A DNA stretch of 64,000 nucleotides from Prevotella sp. (GTDB taxonomy: Bacteria > Bacteroidota > Bacteroidia > Bacteroidales > Bacteroidaceae). Shown piece by piece: positions 1-8,303 of this stretch (its first letter is position 1; each line of letters begins with the position of its first letter). The stretch is taken from positions 35,116-99,115 of the forward strand of contig JAEAMQ010000048.1 in NCBI GenBank assembly GCA_016901395.1, written 5' to 3'. The notes below the pieces were generated by a model. It worked only from the letters and a program-made list of their open reading frames with translations. It did not search any database and was not told the origin of the DNA. The translations under genes were made by a program, and so were the position numbers.

Positions 1-1
1 G

Positions 2-307
2 GGCAGTCTGAAGATCAAGGAAACCGACCGCATCGAAGCCCTGAAGACCGAATTGAGAAAGGTGGGTTATGTGATTCGCAGCGAGAACGACTCCGAATTG
101 TTCTGGGACGGCGACCAGTGCGAACCCACGTTCGACCCCATCGACACCTACGAGGACCATCGCATGGCAATGGCTTTCGCACCTTTGGCCGTGAGATTTG
201 GCAACATCCGCATCAATGATCCGGAGGTGGTATCCAAGTCCTATCCCCATTTTTGGGAAGACCTGCGGCTCGCGGGCTTCGAGATTACAGAGGAGGAAGA
301 GGATTAA
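2..307 (+). CDS. aroA: 3-phosphoshikimate 1-carboxyvinyltransferase (EPSP synthase), C-terminal part
   Basis: C-terminal ~100 residues of EPSP synthase, which joins phosphoenolpyruvate to shikimate 3-phosphate on the way to chorismate. The frame is open from the left edge, so the start lies outside the window. The family motif KETDRI is visible near the edge, followed by the conserved DHRMAMAFAPLA stretch and a final KSYPHFWEDL-like block typical of the enzyme's end. Stop is TAA at 305-307. The product feeds the Phe/Tyr operon found at 43.6 kb. Truncation is due only to the window edge. Confidence 0.93.
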   Translation, partial: GSLKIKETDRIEALKTELRKVGYVIRSENDSELFWDGDQCEPTFDPIDTYEDHRMAMAFAPLAVRFGNIRINDPEVVSKSYPHFWEDLRLAGFEITEEEED

Positions 308-373
308 GTCAGCTTTCTCTTCCGGTCTAATCTCATCATTTCATTACATCATCCATTCAATTCCACATCTGAT

Positions 374-760
374 ATGTTTTATCTGGTATTGTCACTCGTA
401 TTGCTCGGCATCTTTGCCGCTATCATAGGCTTCATTTCGCAAAGGCGACATGGAGAGACACCCGTCGTTCAGGCTCCTGCGGGAGACTGCGCCTCCTGCG
501 ACGGCGTGAGTGCCAGCTGCGAGCAGGAATGTATGATGGAGGCGGCAACCAAGCCCGTGGAATATTTCGAAGACGAGGAACTCGATGTCTACCGCGGTCG
601 TCCTTCTGATGCCTATACGGAGGCAGAGATCGAACAGTTTGCTGAGATTTTAGAGACTCTGCGGCCCGATGAGGTGAAAGCCTGGAACCGAAGCCTCATT
701 CTTCGGGGCATCAACATGCCCGATGGCATCAAAGATGAATTTATCGAACTGGCAGGATAA
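374..760 (+). CDS. Small membrane-anchored protein with a cysteine cluster, conserved hypothetical
   Basis: 128 residues. Residues 2-22 are a single hydrophobic segment followed by QRRH, suggesting an N-terminal membrane anchor with the rest in the cytoplasm. Cysteines at 39, 42, 49 and 53 form a CxxC...CxxxC cluster that could hold a metal or form disulfides. The remainder is acidic, with a C-terminal helical stretch around residues 75-128. It lies between aroA and porW in the same direction. I do not recognise a named family and assign no function. The ATG at 374 precedes the hydrophobic segment directly and is the natural start. Confidence 0.7.
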   Translation: MFYLVLSLVLLGIFAAIIGFISQRRHGETPVVQAPAGDCASCDGVSASCEQECMMEAATKPVEYFEDEELDVYRGRPSDAYTEAEIEQFAEILETLRPDEVKAWNRSLILRGINMPDGIKDEFIELAG

Positions 761-842
761 TCAGAGGTTGAAAGTCTCTTTCTGTTAAAAACTTAACCAG
801 CTGCAAAGGCAATAAAATGGCCCTTAACGGGTTATATCATCA

Positions 843-3800
843 TTGAGGATTAAACCCCATATTGTTGTTCCGGCCATTGCATGCCTTGTGCTGCTCATCG
901 CCGGATGCTCCACCGAGAAGAATACCGCTAAATCTCGGTGGTGGCACTCGTTTAATGCCCGATACAACACCTATTATAATGGTACGCTGGCCTATATTGA
1001 CGGTTCGCTTGAAAAGGAAAACGGTAATCAGGACAACTATACAGAGATAATACCTCTCTATACTATAGGCAATAAAAAAAGCTTGACGCTCGGCAAGTCA
1101 AACTTTGACAAGGCCATCGAGAAAGCCGAAAAAGCCATTAAACTACACAGCATCAAGCGTAGGCCTGAGTGGAACAAGCATCGTCGAAAGACCGAGCGCG
1201 ATATCGAATGGCTGGGCAGAAAGGAGTATAATCCATTCCTTTGGAAAGCTTGGATGCTCATGGGACGATCGCAATTCTATCAGGGCGATTTCGACGGAGC
1301 GATCTCCACGTTCAGTTATATGAGCCGACTCTACGAGACCCAACCTGCCATTTATGGTCGGGCAAGGGCGTGGTTGGCCAAGAGTTACATCGAGAACGAC
1401 TTCCTTTATGATGCCGAAGACGTGATCCGCAACATGCAACGCGACTCCATTCACTGGCGTGCGGAGAAGGAATGGGACTACACTTATGCCGACTATTACA
1501 TTCATACCGGCGATTATGCACAGGCCATTCCCTATCTCAAGAAGGTCATCAAGCATGAGATGCGCAAGAAACAGAAGGCCCGGGAGTATTTTCTTCTGGG
1601 TCAGTTGGAGGAGGCATTGGGGCATGGCGAGGATGCTTACAAGGCCTATCAAAAGGTAATTCGGCAGAACCCACCCTACGAGTTGGAGTTCAATGCCCGC
1701 ATCGCACAGACCGAGGTCATGGCCGGCAAGCAGTCGAAAAAAATGATTTCGAAGCTCAAACGTATGGCTATTTCTGACAAGAATAAGGAGTTTCTCGATC
1801 AGGTTTACTATGCCATCGGCAATATATATCTGTCTCAGCGCGACACCCTTCAGGCCATTGCCAATTATGAGAAAGGCAACACGAAGGCCACGCGCAGTGG
1901 GATAGAGAAAGGCGTGTTGCTGTTGAAACTCGGCGATCTCTACTGGACGCGTGAGAAATACAGTGATGCCCAGCGATGCTATGGAGAGGCCATCGGGCTT
2001 CTCGACAAGGAGCGCAAGGACTATGAACAGCTCTCCCAGCGGTCGAAGGTGCTCGATGAACTCGTGCCTTACACCGAGGCCGTGCATCTGCAGGACTCCC
2101 TTCAGATGCTGGCCAAGATGGATGAGAAAGACCGCAACGCTGCCATCGACCGTGTGATAGAGGCTTTGAAGAAGAAGGAAAAGGAGGAAAAGGACAAACT
2201 GGCCGAGGAAAACGCGCAGCAGATGATGCAACGCAATGGTGCCACAGGCACTAACAGCCGTACTCAGACCACCACCACACTGGGTACACAACAGCAAAAC
2301 GGCGCATGGTATTTCTACAATCAGATGGCTGTGCAGCAGGGAAAACAGCAGTTCCAGAGACTCTGGGGCAAGCGCGAGAATGTTGATAACTGGCAGCGCA
2401 ACAACCAGACCGTGGTGGCGGGACTGGGTGGAACCGACGAGATGGCTAATCTCACGGATGCCCAGCGCGACTCCGTGATGAAGGCGCAGGCAGCGGCCGA
2501 CTCGATGGCCCAGCGTCTGGACAGTGCCCAGAACGACCCCCACAAGCGCGAATACTATATGGCTCAGATTCCGTTTACCGATGATCAGGTGCAAGCCAGC
2601 AACCTCATCATTATGGACGGACTGTTTAACAGCGGTGTGATTTTCAAGGACAAACTCGACAATCTGCCTCTCAGTGAGAAGGCTTTGGAGCGGCTTGTCG
2701 GTCAGTATCCGTCGTTTGAGAAGATGGACGAGGCCTATTACCACCTCTTCCTGCTCTATTCCCGTCTGGGCCAGACATCGTTGGCCAACAGTTATGTCAA
2801 CCGTCTGAAGGCACAGTTCCCATCCAGTCAGTGGACCCAAATACTCACCGACCCCTACTTTACACAGAATGCCCGCGAAGGCGTTCATATCGAAGACTCG
2901 CTCTATGCGGCCACCTACGAGGCCTTCAAGGGCGACCGTTTCGGTGAGGTGAGCACCAATACGGGCATCTCCGAAAACCGATTCCCCCTCGGTGCCAACC
3001 GCGATAAGTTCCTGTTTATCGGTGGACTGAGCAAACTCAACAATGGCGACGGCGACGGATGTCTGACGGATATGCGCACGCTGGTGGAGAAATTCCCGCA
3101 GAGCGGACTGGCAGAGATGGCCGGAATGATCGTCAACGGCGTGAAGGAAGGCCGTCGGTTGCGAGGCGGAAAGTTCGACTTGGGCAGCGTGTGGGATCGT
3201 CGCAGCGTGGTGTTGAGCGACAGCGACTCCCTGCAGGCGCGCCAGTTGAGCAACGAGCGCAACACCAATTTCGTGTTTATGCTTGTCTATCAGCCCGACT
3301 CCGTCAACCAGAACAAACTGCTGTTTGAGTTGGCCCGCTATAACTTCACGAGCTATCTCGTGCGCGATTTCGATATCAGCATCGAGGAAGGCGACGGTGT
3401 AAACCGCCTGAAAATTGCCGGATTCCGCAACTATGATGAAGCCTTGCAGTATGCTCACCAGCTGCTTCAGCAGGAGAGTGTAGTAAGACAGATGGGCAAG
3501 GCGCGCCCCATCATCATCAGTGAGGAGAACCTTCCGTTGCTTGGAACCAATTTCAGCTACGACGAATACAACAAGTTCTATAACAAACACTTTGCTCCGC
3601 TCAAGGTGTCGACGTTCTATCTGCTCACCGAACCCGCCGATGTGACGACCCAGCCCGAGGCTGAACCCGAGGAATCGGCGACGCAGAGCGACATCGACAA
3701 CTTCCTCAACAACACCATCGTGTCGCCGGAGGAACCTGTCATTCCTGCCGGAACCACCATCCCCGTGGGTACAGCGACCATACCGACAGGCACAACGACC

Positions 3801-4388
3801 GTGCCCACCGGTACGACTGTCACTCCGACCATCATCCCCACAGAGCCCGCCACGACACCTGTCACGCCACAACGCACCACCATTCCCGTGGAGACAGAGC
3901 AGCCTACGCCGACCGGACAGACCGTCATTCCGGTGGAAACCACCAAGCCTGTGGAGCCGACGAAGCCTACTGCGACACCTGTCCAGCCCGGTACTACGGT
4001 CATCCCGATAGACGAAACGGCTCCGGCAAGGCCCGCCACACCCGTGAGAACCACCGTTCCCACTACGCCTCCGACACCCGCAAAGACTGCCACCCCCACC
4101 ACTTCGCCCACCCCCGCGAAGTCCACCGTGACGCGTGAGCAGCCTACCATCAGCAACGGTGCGGACATTATCTTCGACGATTTCGACCCGCAACCCAAGC
4201 CCGTCGCTACGCCGAAGGCCGCCACCAAACGCTCGGGTACATCTGTCGACACCAAGACGACAGTCCCAACAAAACCGGAGACGAAGCCCACCACCCCACA
4301 AAAGAAAGACAACACGCCCAAGAAGGCCGAACCAGAGAAGAAGACTTTCGACCTCGAGGACGAATATTATGATTTAGAAGGATTCTGA
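843..4388 (+). CDS. porW: Type IX secretion system TPR lipoprotein PorW/SprE-like
   Basis: 1181-residue lipoprotein. A signal peptide ends in a lipobox (LLIAGC) with the acylated Cys at residue 22. After it come motifs typical of PorW/SprE (RWWHSFNARYNTYYNG) and many TPR-like helical repeats to about residue 900. PorW/SprE is needed for type IX secretion and, in gliding relatives, motility. From about residue 960 to 1150 the chain is a long Thr/Pro-rich, low-complexity tail, making the protein clearly longer than the Porphyromonas PorW (about 600 residues). The only plausible start is TTG at 843, because an in-frame stop lies at 825-827 with no ATG between. The stop is 2 nt before porX, implying co-translation. 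Confidence 0.85.
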   Translation: MRIKPHIVVPAIACLVLLIAGCSTEKNTAKSRWWHSFNARYNTYYNGTLAYIDGSLEKENGNQDNYTEIIPLYTIGNKKSLTLGKSNFDKAIEKAEKAIKLHSIKRRPEWNKHRRKTERDIEWLGRKEYNPFLWKAWMLMGRSQFYQGDFDGAISTFSYMSRLYETQPAIYGRARAWLAKSYIENDFLYDAEDVIRNMQRDSIHWRAEKEWDYTYADYYIHTGDYAQAIPYLKKVIKHEMRKKQKAREYFLLGQLEEALGHGEDAYKAYQKVIRQNPPYELEFNARIAQTEVMAGKQSKKMISKLKRMAISDKNKEFLDQVYYAIGNIYLSQRDTLQAIANYEKGNTKATRSGIEKGVLLLKLGDLYWTREKYSDAQRCYGEAIGLLDKERKDYEQLSQRSKVLDELVPYTEAVHLQDSLQMLAKMDEKDRNAAIDRVIEALKKKEKEEKDKLAEENAQQMMQRNGATGTNSRTQTTTTLGTQQQNGAWYFYNQMAVQQGKQQFQRLWGKRENVDNWQRNNQTVVAGLGGTDEMANLTDAQRDSVMKAQAAADSMAQRLDSAQNDPHKREYYMAQIPFTDDQVQASNLIIMDGLFNSGVIFKDKLDNLPLSEKALERLVGQYPSFEKMDEAYYHLFLLYSRLGQTSLANSYVNRLKAQFPSSQWTQILTDPYFTQNAREGVHIEDSLYAATYEAFKGDRFGEVSTNTGISENRFPLGANRDKFLFIGGLSKLNNGDGDGCLTDMRTLVEKFPQSGLAEMAGMIVNGVKEGRRLRGGKFDLGSVWDRRSVVLSDSDSLQARQLSNERNTNFVFMLVYQPDSVNQNKLLFELARYNFTSYLVRDFDISIEEGDGVNRLKIAGFRNYDEALQYAHQLLQQESVVRQMGKARPIIISEENLPLLGTNFSYDEYNKFYNKHFAPLKVSTFYLLTEPADVTTQPEAEPEESATQSDIDNFLNNTIVSPEEPVIPAGTTIPVGTATIPTGTTTVPTGTTVTPTIIPTEPATTPVTPQRTTIPVETEQPTPTGQTVIPVETTKPVEPTKPTATPVQPGTTVIPIDETAPARPATPVRTTVPTTPPTPAKTATPTTSPTPAKSTVTREQPTISNGADIIFDDFDPQPKPVATPKAATKRSGTSVDTKTTVPTKPETKPTTPQKKDNTPKKAEPEKKTFDLEDEYYDLEGF

Positions 4389-4390
4389 TT

Positions 4391-5965
4391 ATGAGTAACG
4401 GATATATTTTATGGGTCGACGACGAGATAGAACTTCTCAAGGCCCACATCCTCTTTCTTCAGAAGAAAGGATACGACGTGACCACGGTGAGTAACGGTGC
4501 CGATGCCATCGAAGAATGTCACCAGCAGACATTCGACCTCATCATGCTCGACGAGATGATGCCCGGTCTGACGGGTCTGGAGACCCTTCAGCGCATCAAG
4601 GACATCCAGCCACAGACCCCAGTGGTGATGGTCACCAAGAGCGAAGAGGAGAATATCATGGACCAGGCCATCGGGTCGAAGATTGCAGACTATCTTATCA
4701 AACCCGTGAACCCCAGTCAGATACTCCTCACGCTGAAGAAAAACATCCACCGCAAGGAGATAGTCACCGAGGTGACACAGAGCGGTTACCAGCAGGAATA
4801 CCAGCAACTGGCCATGCAAATCGGCGATTGCCGCAATTATAAAGACTGGATGGAGGTCTACAAACGGTTGGTACACTGGGAGGTGGAGCTTAGTTCCACC
4901 GAAAGTCAGATGACCGAAATGCTGCAGATGCAGAAGGAAGAGGCCGATCTCGGCTTTGCCAAATACATCAAGAAGAACTATCTGGACTGGATGGAGCGGT
5001 ATAATCTGTCGTCCCAGCGCCAGTCAGACGCGCCTCCACTGATGAGTACCGACATTTTCAAGGAGAAGATTTTCCCAGCCATCAACAGCGGGAAGAAGGT
5101 GTTTCTCGTAGTGATAGACAACTTCCGTTGGGACCAGTGGAAGATGCTCGCACAGGAAATCGGCGACCAGTTTGACATCGACGAGGACATGTATATGAGC
5201 ATCCTGCCCACCGCGACGCAGTATGCCCGCAACGCCATTTTCAGCGGACTCATGCCCAACAAGATTGCCGAGATGTTTCCTGAACTGTGGGTAGACGAGG
5301 ACGAGGAGGAGGGCAAGAACCTCAACGAGGCCCCGCTCATCCAGACACAGATAGAGCGTTATCGTCGCCACGACAAGTTCAGCTACCATAAAATCAATGA
5401 TTCGGCAGGGGCGGAACGGCTGCTGCAACAATACAACGATTTGAAAAAGAACGACCTCAACGTGGTGGTCATCAATTTCATCGACATGCTTTCTCATGCC
5501 CGCACGGAGTCGAAGATGGTGCGTGAGTTGGCCAACAACGAGAGTGCATACCGCAGCATCACGCTGAGTTGGTTTCGCCACTCTGTGCTCTCAGATCTGT
5601 TTCGCCGGCTGGCACAGAGCGATTACCACGTCATCGTGACCACCGACCACGGCTCCGTGCGTGCCTCCACGCCTGTGAAGATTATCGGCGACCGCAACAC
5701 CAACACCAACCTGCGCTACAAGCTCGGCAAAAACCTGAGCTATAATGCCAAAGAAGTGTTTGTCATCAAAGAGCCGCACAAGGCCCAGTTGCCCTCGCCC
5801 AATGTGAGCACCAGCTATGTTTTTGCCACGGGCGACAGCTTCTTTGCCTACCCCAACAACTATAATTACTATGTTTCCTATTACAAGGACACGTTCCAGC
5901 ATGGTGGCATCTCGATGGAGGAGATGCTCATTCCGCTGGTAACGCTGTCGCCGAGGAAGCGTTAA
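4391..5965 (+). CDS. porX: Response regulator with PglZ/alkaline-phosphatase-like output domain, PorX
   Basis: 524 residues. Residues 1-125 are a receiver domain: acidic pair D10-D11, phospho-acceptor D54 in LIMLDEMMPG, and the conserved Lys in DYLIKPVNP. The C-terminal ~300 residues resemble the PglZ/alkaline phosphatase fold, with a metal-binding TTDHG motif and IDNFRWDQW. This architecture is PorX, the regulator of type IX secretion described with the sensor PorY in Porphyromonas. The gene starts 2 nt after porW, so the lipoprotein and regulator are made from one message. A G+C-rich hairpin follows the stop. Confidence 0.9.
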   Translation: MSNGYILWVDDEIELLKAHILFLQKKGYDVTTVSNGADAIEECHQQTFDLIMLDEMMPGLTGLETLQRIKDIQPQTPVVMVTKSEEENIMDQAIGSKIADYLIKPVNPSQILLTLKKNIHRKEIVTEVTQSGYQQEYQQLAMQIGDCRNYKDWMEVYKRLVHWEVELSSTESQMTEMLQMQKEEADLGFAKYIKKNYLDWMERYNLSSQRQSDAPPLMSTDIFKEKIFPAINSGKKVFLVVIDNFRWDQWKMLAQEIGDQFDIDEDMYMSILPTATQYARNAIFSGLMPNKIAEMFPELWVDEDEEEGKNLNEAPLIQTQIERYRRHDKFSYHKINDSAGAERLLQQYNDLKKNDLNVVVINFIDMLSHARTESKMVRELANNESAYRSITLSWFRHSVLSDLFRRLAQSDYHVIVTTDHGSVRASTPVKIIGDRNTNTNLRYKLGKNLSYNAKEVFVIKEPHKAQLPSPNVSTSYVFATGDSFFAYPNNYNYYVSYYKDTFQHGGISMEEMLIPLVTLSPRKR

Positions 5966-5969
5966 TCCT

Positions 5970-5996
5970 CGCGGGCGGTCTGTCTTGCTGCCCGCG
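5970..5996 (+). terminator. Hairpin after porX, possible terminator
   Basis: Seven-bp G+C stem (CGCGGGC pairing with GCCCGCG) just after the porX stop. There is no immediate U-run (the next Ts come about 12 nt later), so termination is likely but not certain. Confidence 0.4.
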
Positions 5997-6057
5997 GCCA
6001 ATTATCTTTTCACCCTCATATTCATATCCGTTTTTATAAAACCACAGGAGTCGATCC

Positions 6058-6984
6058 ATGAATGTCATTCATCCGCAAGACCGAATGATGAAAGCCTACA
6101 TTGGCATGGCACTGTCTACGTTGATTATCGGTCTGTCGTTTGTGTTTGTCAAGATAGCCCTTCAGGTGGCGAATCCGCTTGACGTGCTGGCCCACCGCTT
6201 CAATGCAGCGCTCATCTCGCTGCTGCTGTTGTACCTCATGGGGTATGTGGAGCGCCCGAGTCTCAACCGCAAACAACTGTTGCAACTATTGTCGGTGTCC
6301 ATCTTCTATCCGTTGTTGTTCTTCGGTCTGCAGGCCATCGGTCTGCAATACACCACCGCGTCGGAGGCGGGTATCGTGTCGGCCATCACGCCGGTGATGA
6401 CCCTGTTGCTGGCTTCGATGATGCTCAAGGAGCGACACAATGTCGGACAGGTAGTCGGAGTGGTAGTGTCGGTGGCGGGTATCTGCTACATCTTTGTGAA
6501 AAGCGGCACGTCTATTCATGGCGACAGCATGCGGGGCAACATCATTGTGTTGCTGAGCGTGCTCTCCATTGTGTTCTATTATATCTTCGGGCGGAGGGTC
6601 AATCACAATTACCGCACGATGGACATCACGTTTGTGATGATAGTGCTGGCCGACATCGTGTTCAACATCTTTGCCATCGGCCATCATTTAGTGACCGGCA
6701 CGATGCACGATTACATTACTCCCGTGACCAATCCCAATTTTGTTTATGCCATACTCTACCTCGGCGTGCTGTCGTCGATGGTCACGTCGGTGTTCAACAA
6801 TTATGCGCTGGCCAATATCCCCGCATCCCAGGTGGCAGTCATCAACAACCTCACGCCCGTGATATCAATCATGGGAGGCATCATGATTTTAGGTGAACAG
6901 CTCCATCTTTTCCATTTCATCGGAGCGGCAATGGTCATTCTTGGCGTGTTGGCCACCACGGTTTTCCAGCGCAAGAAAGCCTGA
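6058..6984 (+). CDS. EamA/DMT family transporter
   Basis: 308-residue integral membrane protein with about ten hydrophobic segments arranged as two EamA-like halves. The N-terminal half contains TIIGLSFVFVKIAL and the second half contains a VINNLTPVISIMGG-type signature. Members export metabolites such as amino acids or sugars across the inner membrane; the substrate cannot be read from sequence. The ATG at 6058 is favoured by an AGGAG 7 nt upstream, unusual in this genome; ATGs at 6085/6088 are alternatives. The gene stands alone and converges with trxA. Confidence 0.85.
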   Translation: MNVIHPQDRMMKAYIGMALSTLIIGLSFVFVKIALQVANPLDVLAHRFNAALISLLLLYLMGYVERPSLNRKQLLQLLSVSIFYPLLFFGLQAIGLQYTTASEAGIVSAITPVMTLLLASMMLKERHNVGQVVGVVVSVAGICYIFVKSGTSIHGDSMRGNIIVLLSVLSIVFYYIFGRRVNHNYRTMDITFVMIVLADIVFNIFAIGHHLVTGTMHDYITPVTNPNFVYAILYLGVLSSMVTSVFNNYALANIPASQVAVINNLTPVISIMGGIMILGEQLHLFHFIGAAMVILGVLATTVFQRKKA

Positions 6985-7060
6985 ATCCCTCAGTTCTCTT
7001 ACACTTCGTTTTATATCTTCCGCATCTCCAGTGTTTACTGGGGTTGTGAGATGGCGTTGC

Positions 7061-7148
7061 GATTAGTACCTAATCGTGAGACGAATACTATCTAATCGCA
7101 CGATGATTAGTACCTAATCGTGAGACGAATACTACCTAATCGCAAAAC
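7061..7148. repeat. Four tandem 22-bp units with palindromic cores (array A)
   Basis: Units start at 7061, 7083, 7105 and 7127. Each has a 15-bp core such as GATTAGTACCTAATC (arms GATTAG/CTAATC around TAC) and a 7-nt spacer. Units 1 and 3 are identical; 2 and 4 differ at two points in the core and in the spacer, giving a 44-bp super-period. The array lies in the 466-bp gap between converging genes (EamA transporter and trxA). Apart from the hairpin at 7374-7403, the rest of this gap is A+T-rich with nothing I can name. Confidence 0.9.
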
Positions 7149-7373
7149 GATGGGATTTTAATGGTTTTCGGAATAGGTTTTTAAGAACAAAAAAACAAAA
7201 AGTGTGTTCATAATGACATAAGTCCTTTGTTCATCATTTTTGTTATTAAACATACATCGATAGTCATTATTTTCTATTAGAATTCCATGTTCATGCTTGG
7301 TCCAACTCTGTTGTGGCAAGTTATCTTCAAGTTTACTTGTTGACAAAAACGACTGCCACATGCCATAACGACA

Positions 7374-7403
7374 GAAGCCCCATCCTTTGCGGGATGAGGC
7401 TTC
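7374..7403 (-). terminator. Hairpin downstream of trxA, possible bidirectional terminator
   Basis: A 12-bp stem (GAAGCCCCATCC pairing with GGATGAGGCTTC, one mismatch) with a five-base loop, 48 bp beyond the trxA stop and in the converging gap. U-runs on both sides are weak, so the assignment rests on position and stem strength. Confidence 0.5.
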
Positions 7404-7450
7404 CATTTTGTATATTTCCCATGAAACGATGGGAGAATGTATAGGGATTC

Positions 7451-7768
7451 TTACTTCAAGAGTGCGTCAAACTTCTCTACATACTTATCTTTGGCAGCGG
7501 CACCGACAAACTTGTCTACCAGCTGTCCGCCCTTGAAGAAGAGCACGGTGGGGATGTTGCGCACGCCAAACTCCATGGCGATGTCGTCGTTTTCCTCTAC
7601 GTCGCACTTGCCGACAATGAGTTTGCCGTCGTATTCCTTAGCCAGTTCAGACATGATCGGACCTACCATGCGGCAGGGACCACACCAAGTTGCCCACAGG
7701 TCGACTACCAAAGGCAGTTCGCCATTCTTGTAACTCTCGAAATTCGCAGTTGTGATTTCAACTTCCAT
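7451..7768 (-). CDS. trxA: Thioredoxin
   Basis: 105-residue thioredoxin, the usual length for the family. The redox site WCGPC is at 28-32, with the conserved Asp23 in front and the cis-Pro loop NIPTV later in the chain. It reduces protein disulfides in the cytoplasm. It has its own promoter (7803-7834) and lies downstream of tsaE on the same strand, so it can be transcribed alone. Confidence 0.97.
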   Translation of the reverse strand: MEVEITTANFESYKNGELPLVVDLWATWCGPCRMVGPIMSELAKEYDGKLIVGKCDVEENDDIAMEFGVRNIPTVLFFKGGQLVDKFVGAAAKDKYVEKFDALLK

Positions 7769-7802
7769 TTTTATTCCTTTTATTAATTGAACTTATTTGA
7801 TA

Positions 7803-7834
7803 CAAATTTAAGCATTTACTTTTGTTCACACAAA
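7803..7834 (-). promoter_or_regulatory. trxA promoter, Bacteroidetes type
   Basis: On the minus strand TTTG (7834-7831), exactly 20 nt, then TAAATTTG (7810-7803), matching TTTG-N20-TAnnTTTG. It overlaps the region just upstream of trxA, giving a leader of about 30 nt. Confidence 0.75.
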
Positions 7835-7850
7835 CATTATGCCAAAAACA

Positions 7851-8264
7851 TCAGAACTCTACCACACGACTGCCGTCCTCGTCCTCGGTGATGGTCACTT
7901 TTACAGCGTCTCCGGGCAGGATGTCCTCGATGAGCTCGGGCCATTCGAGGAAACAGAGGGCACCGCTGTAGAAATAATCCTCATACCCCATGTCGTAGAC
8001 TTCCTCCAACTTCTTGATGCGGTAGAAGTCGAAATGGTAAATCAGTTCGTCGGTCGTGGCCGAACGATACTCGTTGACGATGGCAAACGTCGGAGAGGTG
8101 ATGACTTCTTCCACGCCCAACTCTTCGCAGACGGCCTTGATGAAGGTCGTCTTGCCGGCACCCATCTTGCCATAGAAGGCAAAGACATTATGGCCGCCGA
8201 TGTGTTTGGTAAACTCCCGTGCTGCTTCACGGATGGTTTCTAATGACTCGATCTTGATTTGCAT
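7851..8264 (-). CDS. tsaE: tRNA t6A biosynthesis ATPase TsaE
   Basis: 137 residues, typical TsaE length. Walker A motif GKMGAGKT at 32-39, then the [11 protein letters not shown] block and a YHFDFYRI motif characteristic of the family. TsaE works with TsaB-TsaD to make N6-threonylcarbamoyladenosine at tRNA position 37. It follows dnaE by 39 nt on the same strand, suggesting co-transcription. The window also contains tcdA (38.9 kb), which further modifies t6A. Confidence 0.93.
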   Translation of the reverse strand: MQIKIESLETIREAAREFTKHIGGHNVFAFYGKMGAGKTTFIKAVCEELGVEEVITSPTFAIVNEYRSATTDELIYHFDFYRIKKLEEVYDMGYEDYFYSGALCFLEWPELIEDILPGDAVKVTITEDEDGSRVVEF

Positions 8265-8303
8265 ATCTTGTTCGTTTAATCTCTATGATGTACAGTGGAT
8301 ATT

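Noticed and set aside
1143..4301. Antisense open frame of over 1000 codons opposite porW, and similar long ones opposite typA (21100-22641), queA (18164-19216), ilvB (58087-59547) and GH51 (52804-54201)
   Set aside because: Each mirrors a clearly real gene, and the translations lack any recognisable motif. They arise from the codon bias of the sense gene, which avoids stops in that antisense frame.
7061..7148. CRISPR array
   Set aside because: The palindromic repeats are contiguous with 7-nt spacers, not 25-40-nt unique spacers, and no cas gene is near.
7158..7406. 82-codon minus-strand open frame between array A and trxA
   Set aside because: Composition is that of A+T-rich intergenic DNA, it runs through the trxA-side hairpin and has no promoter box.
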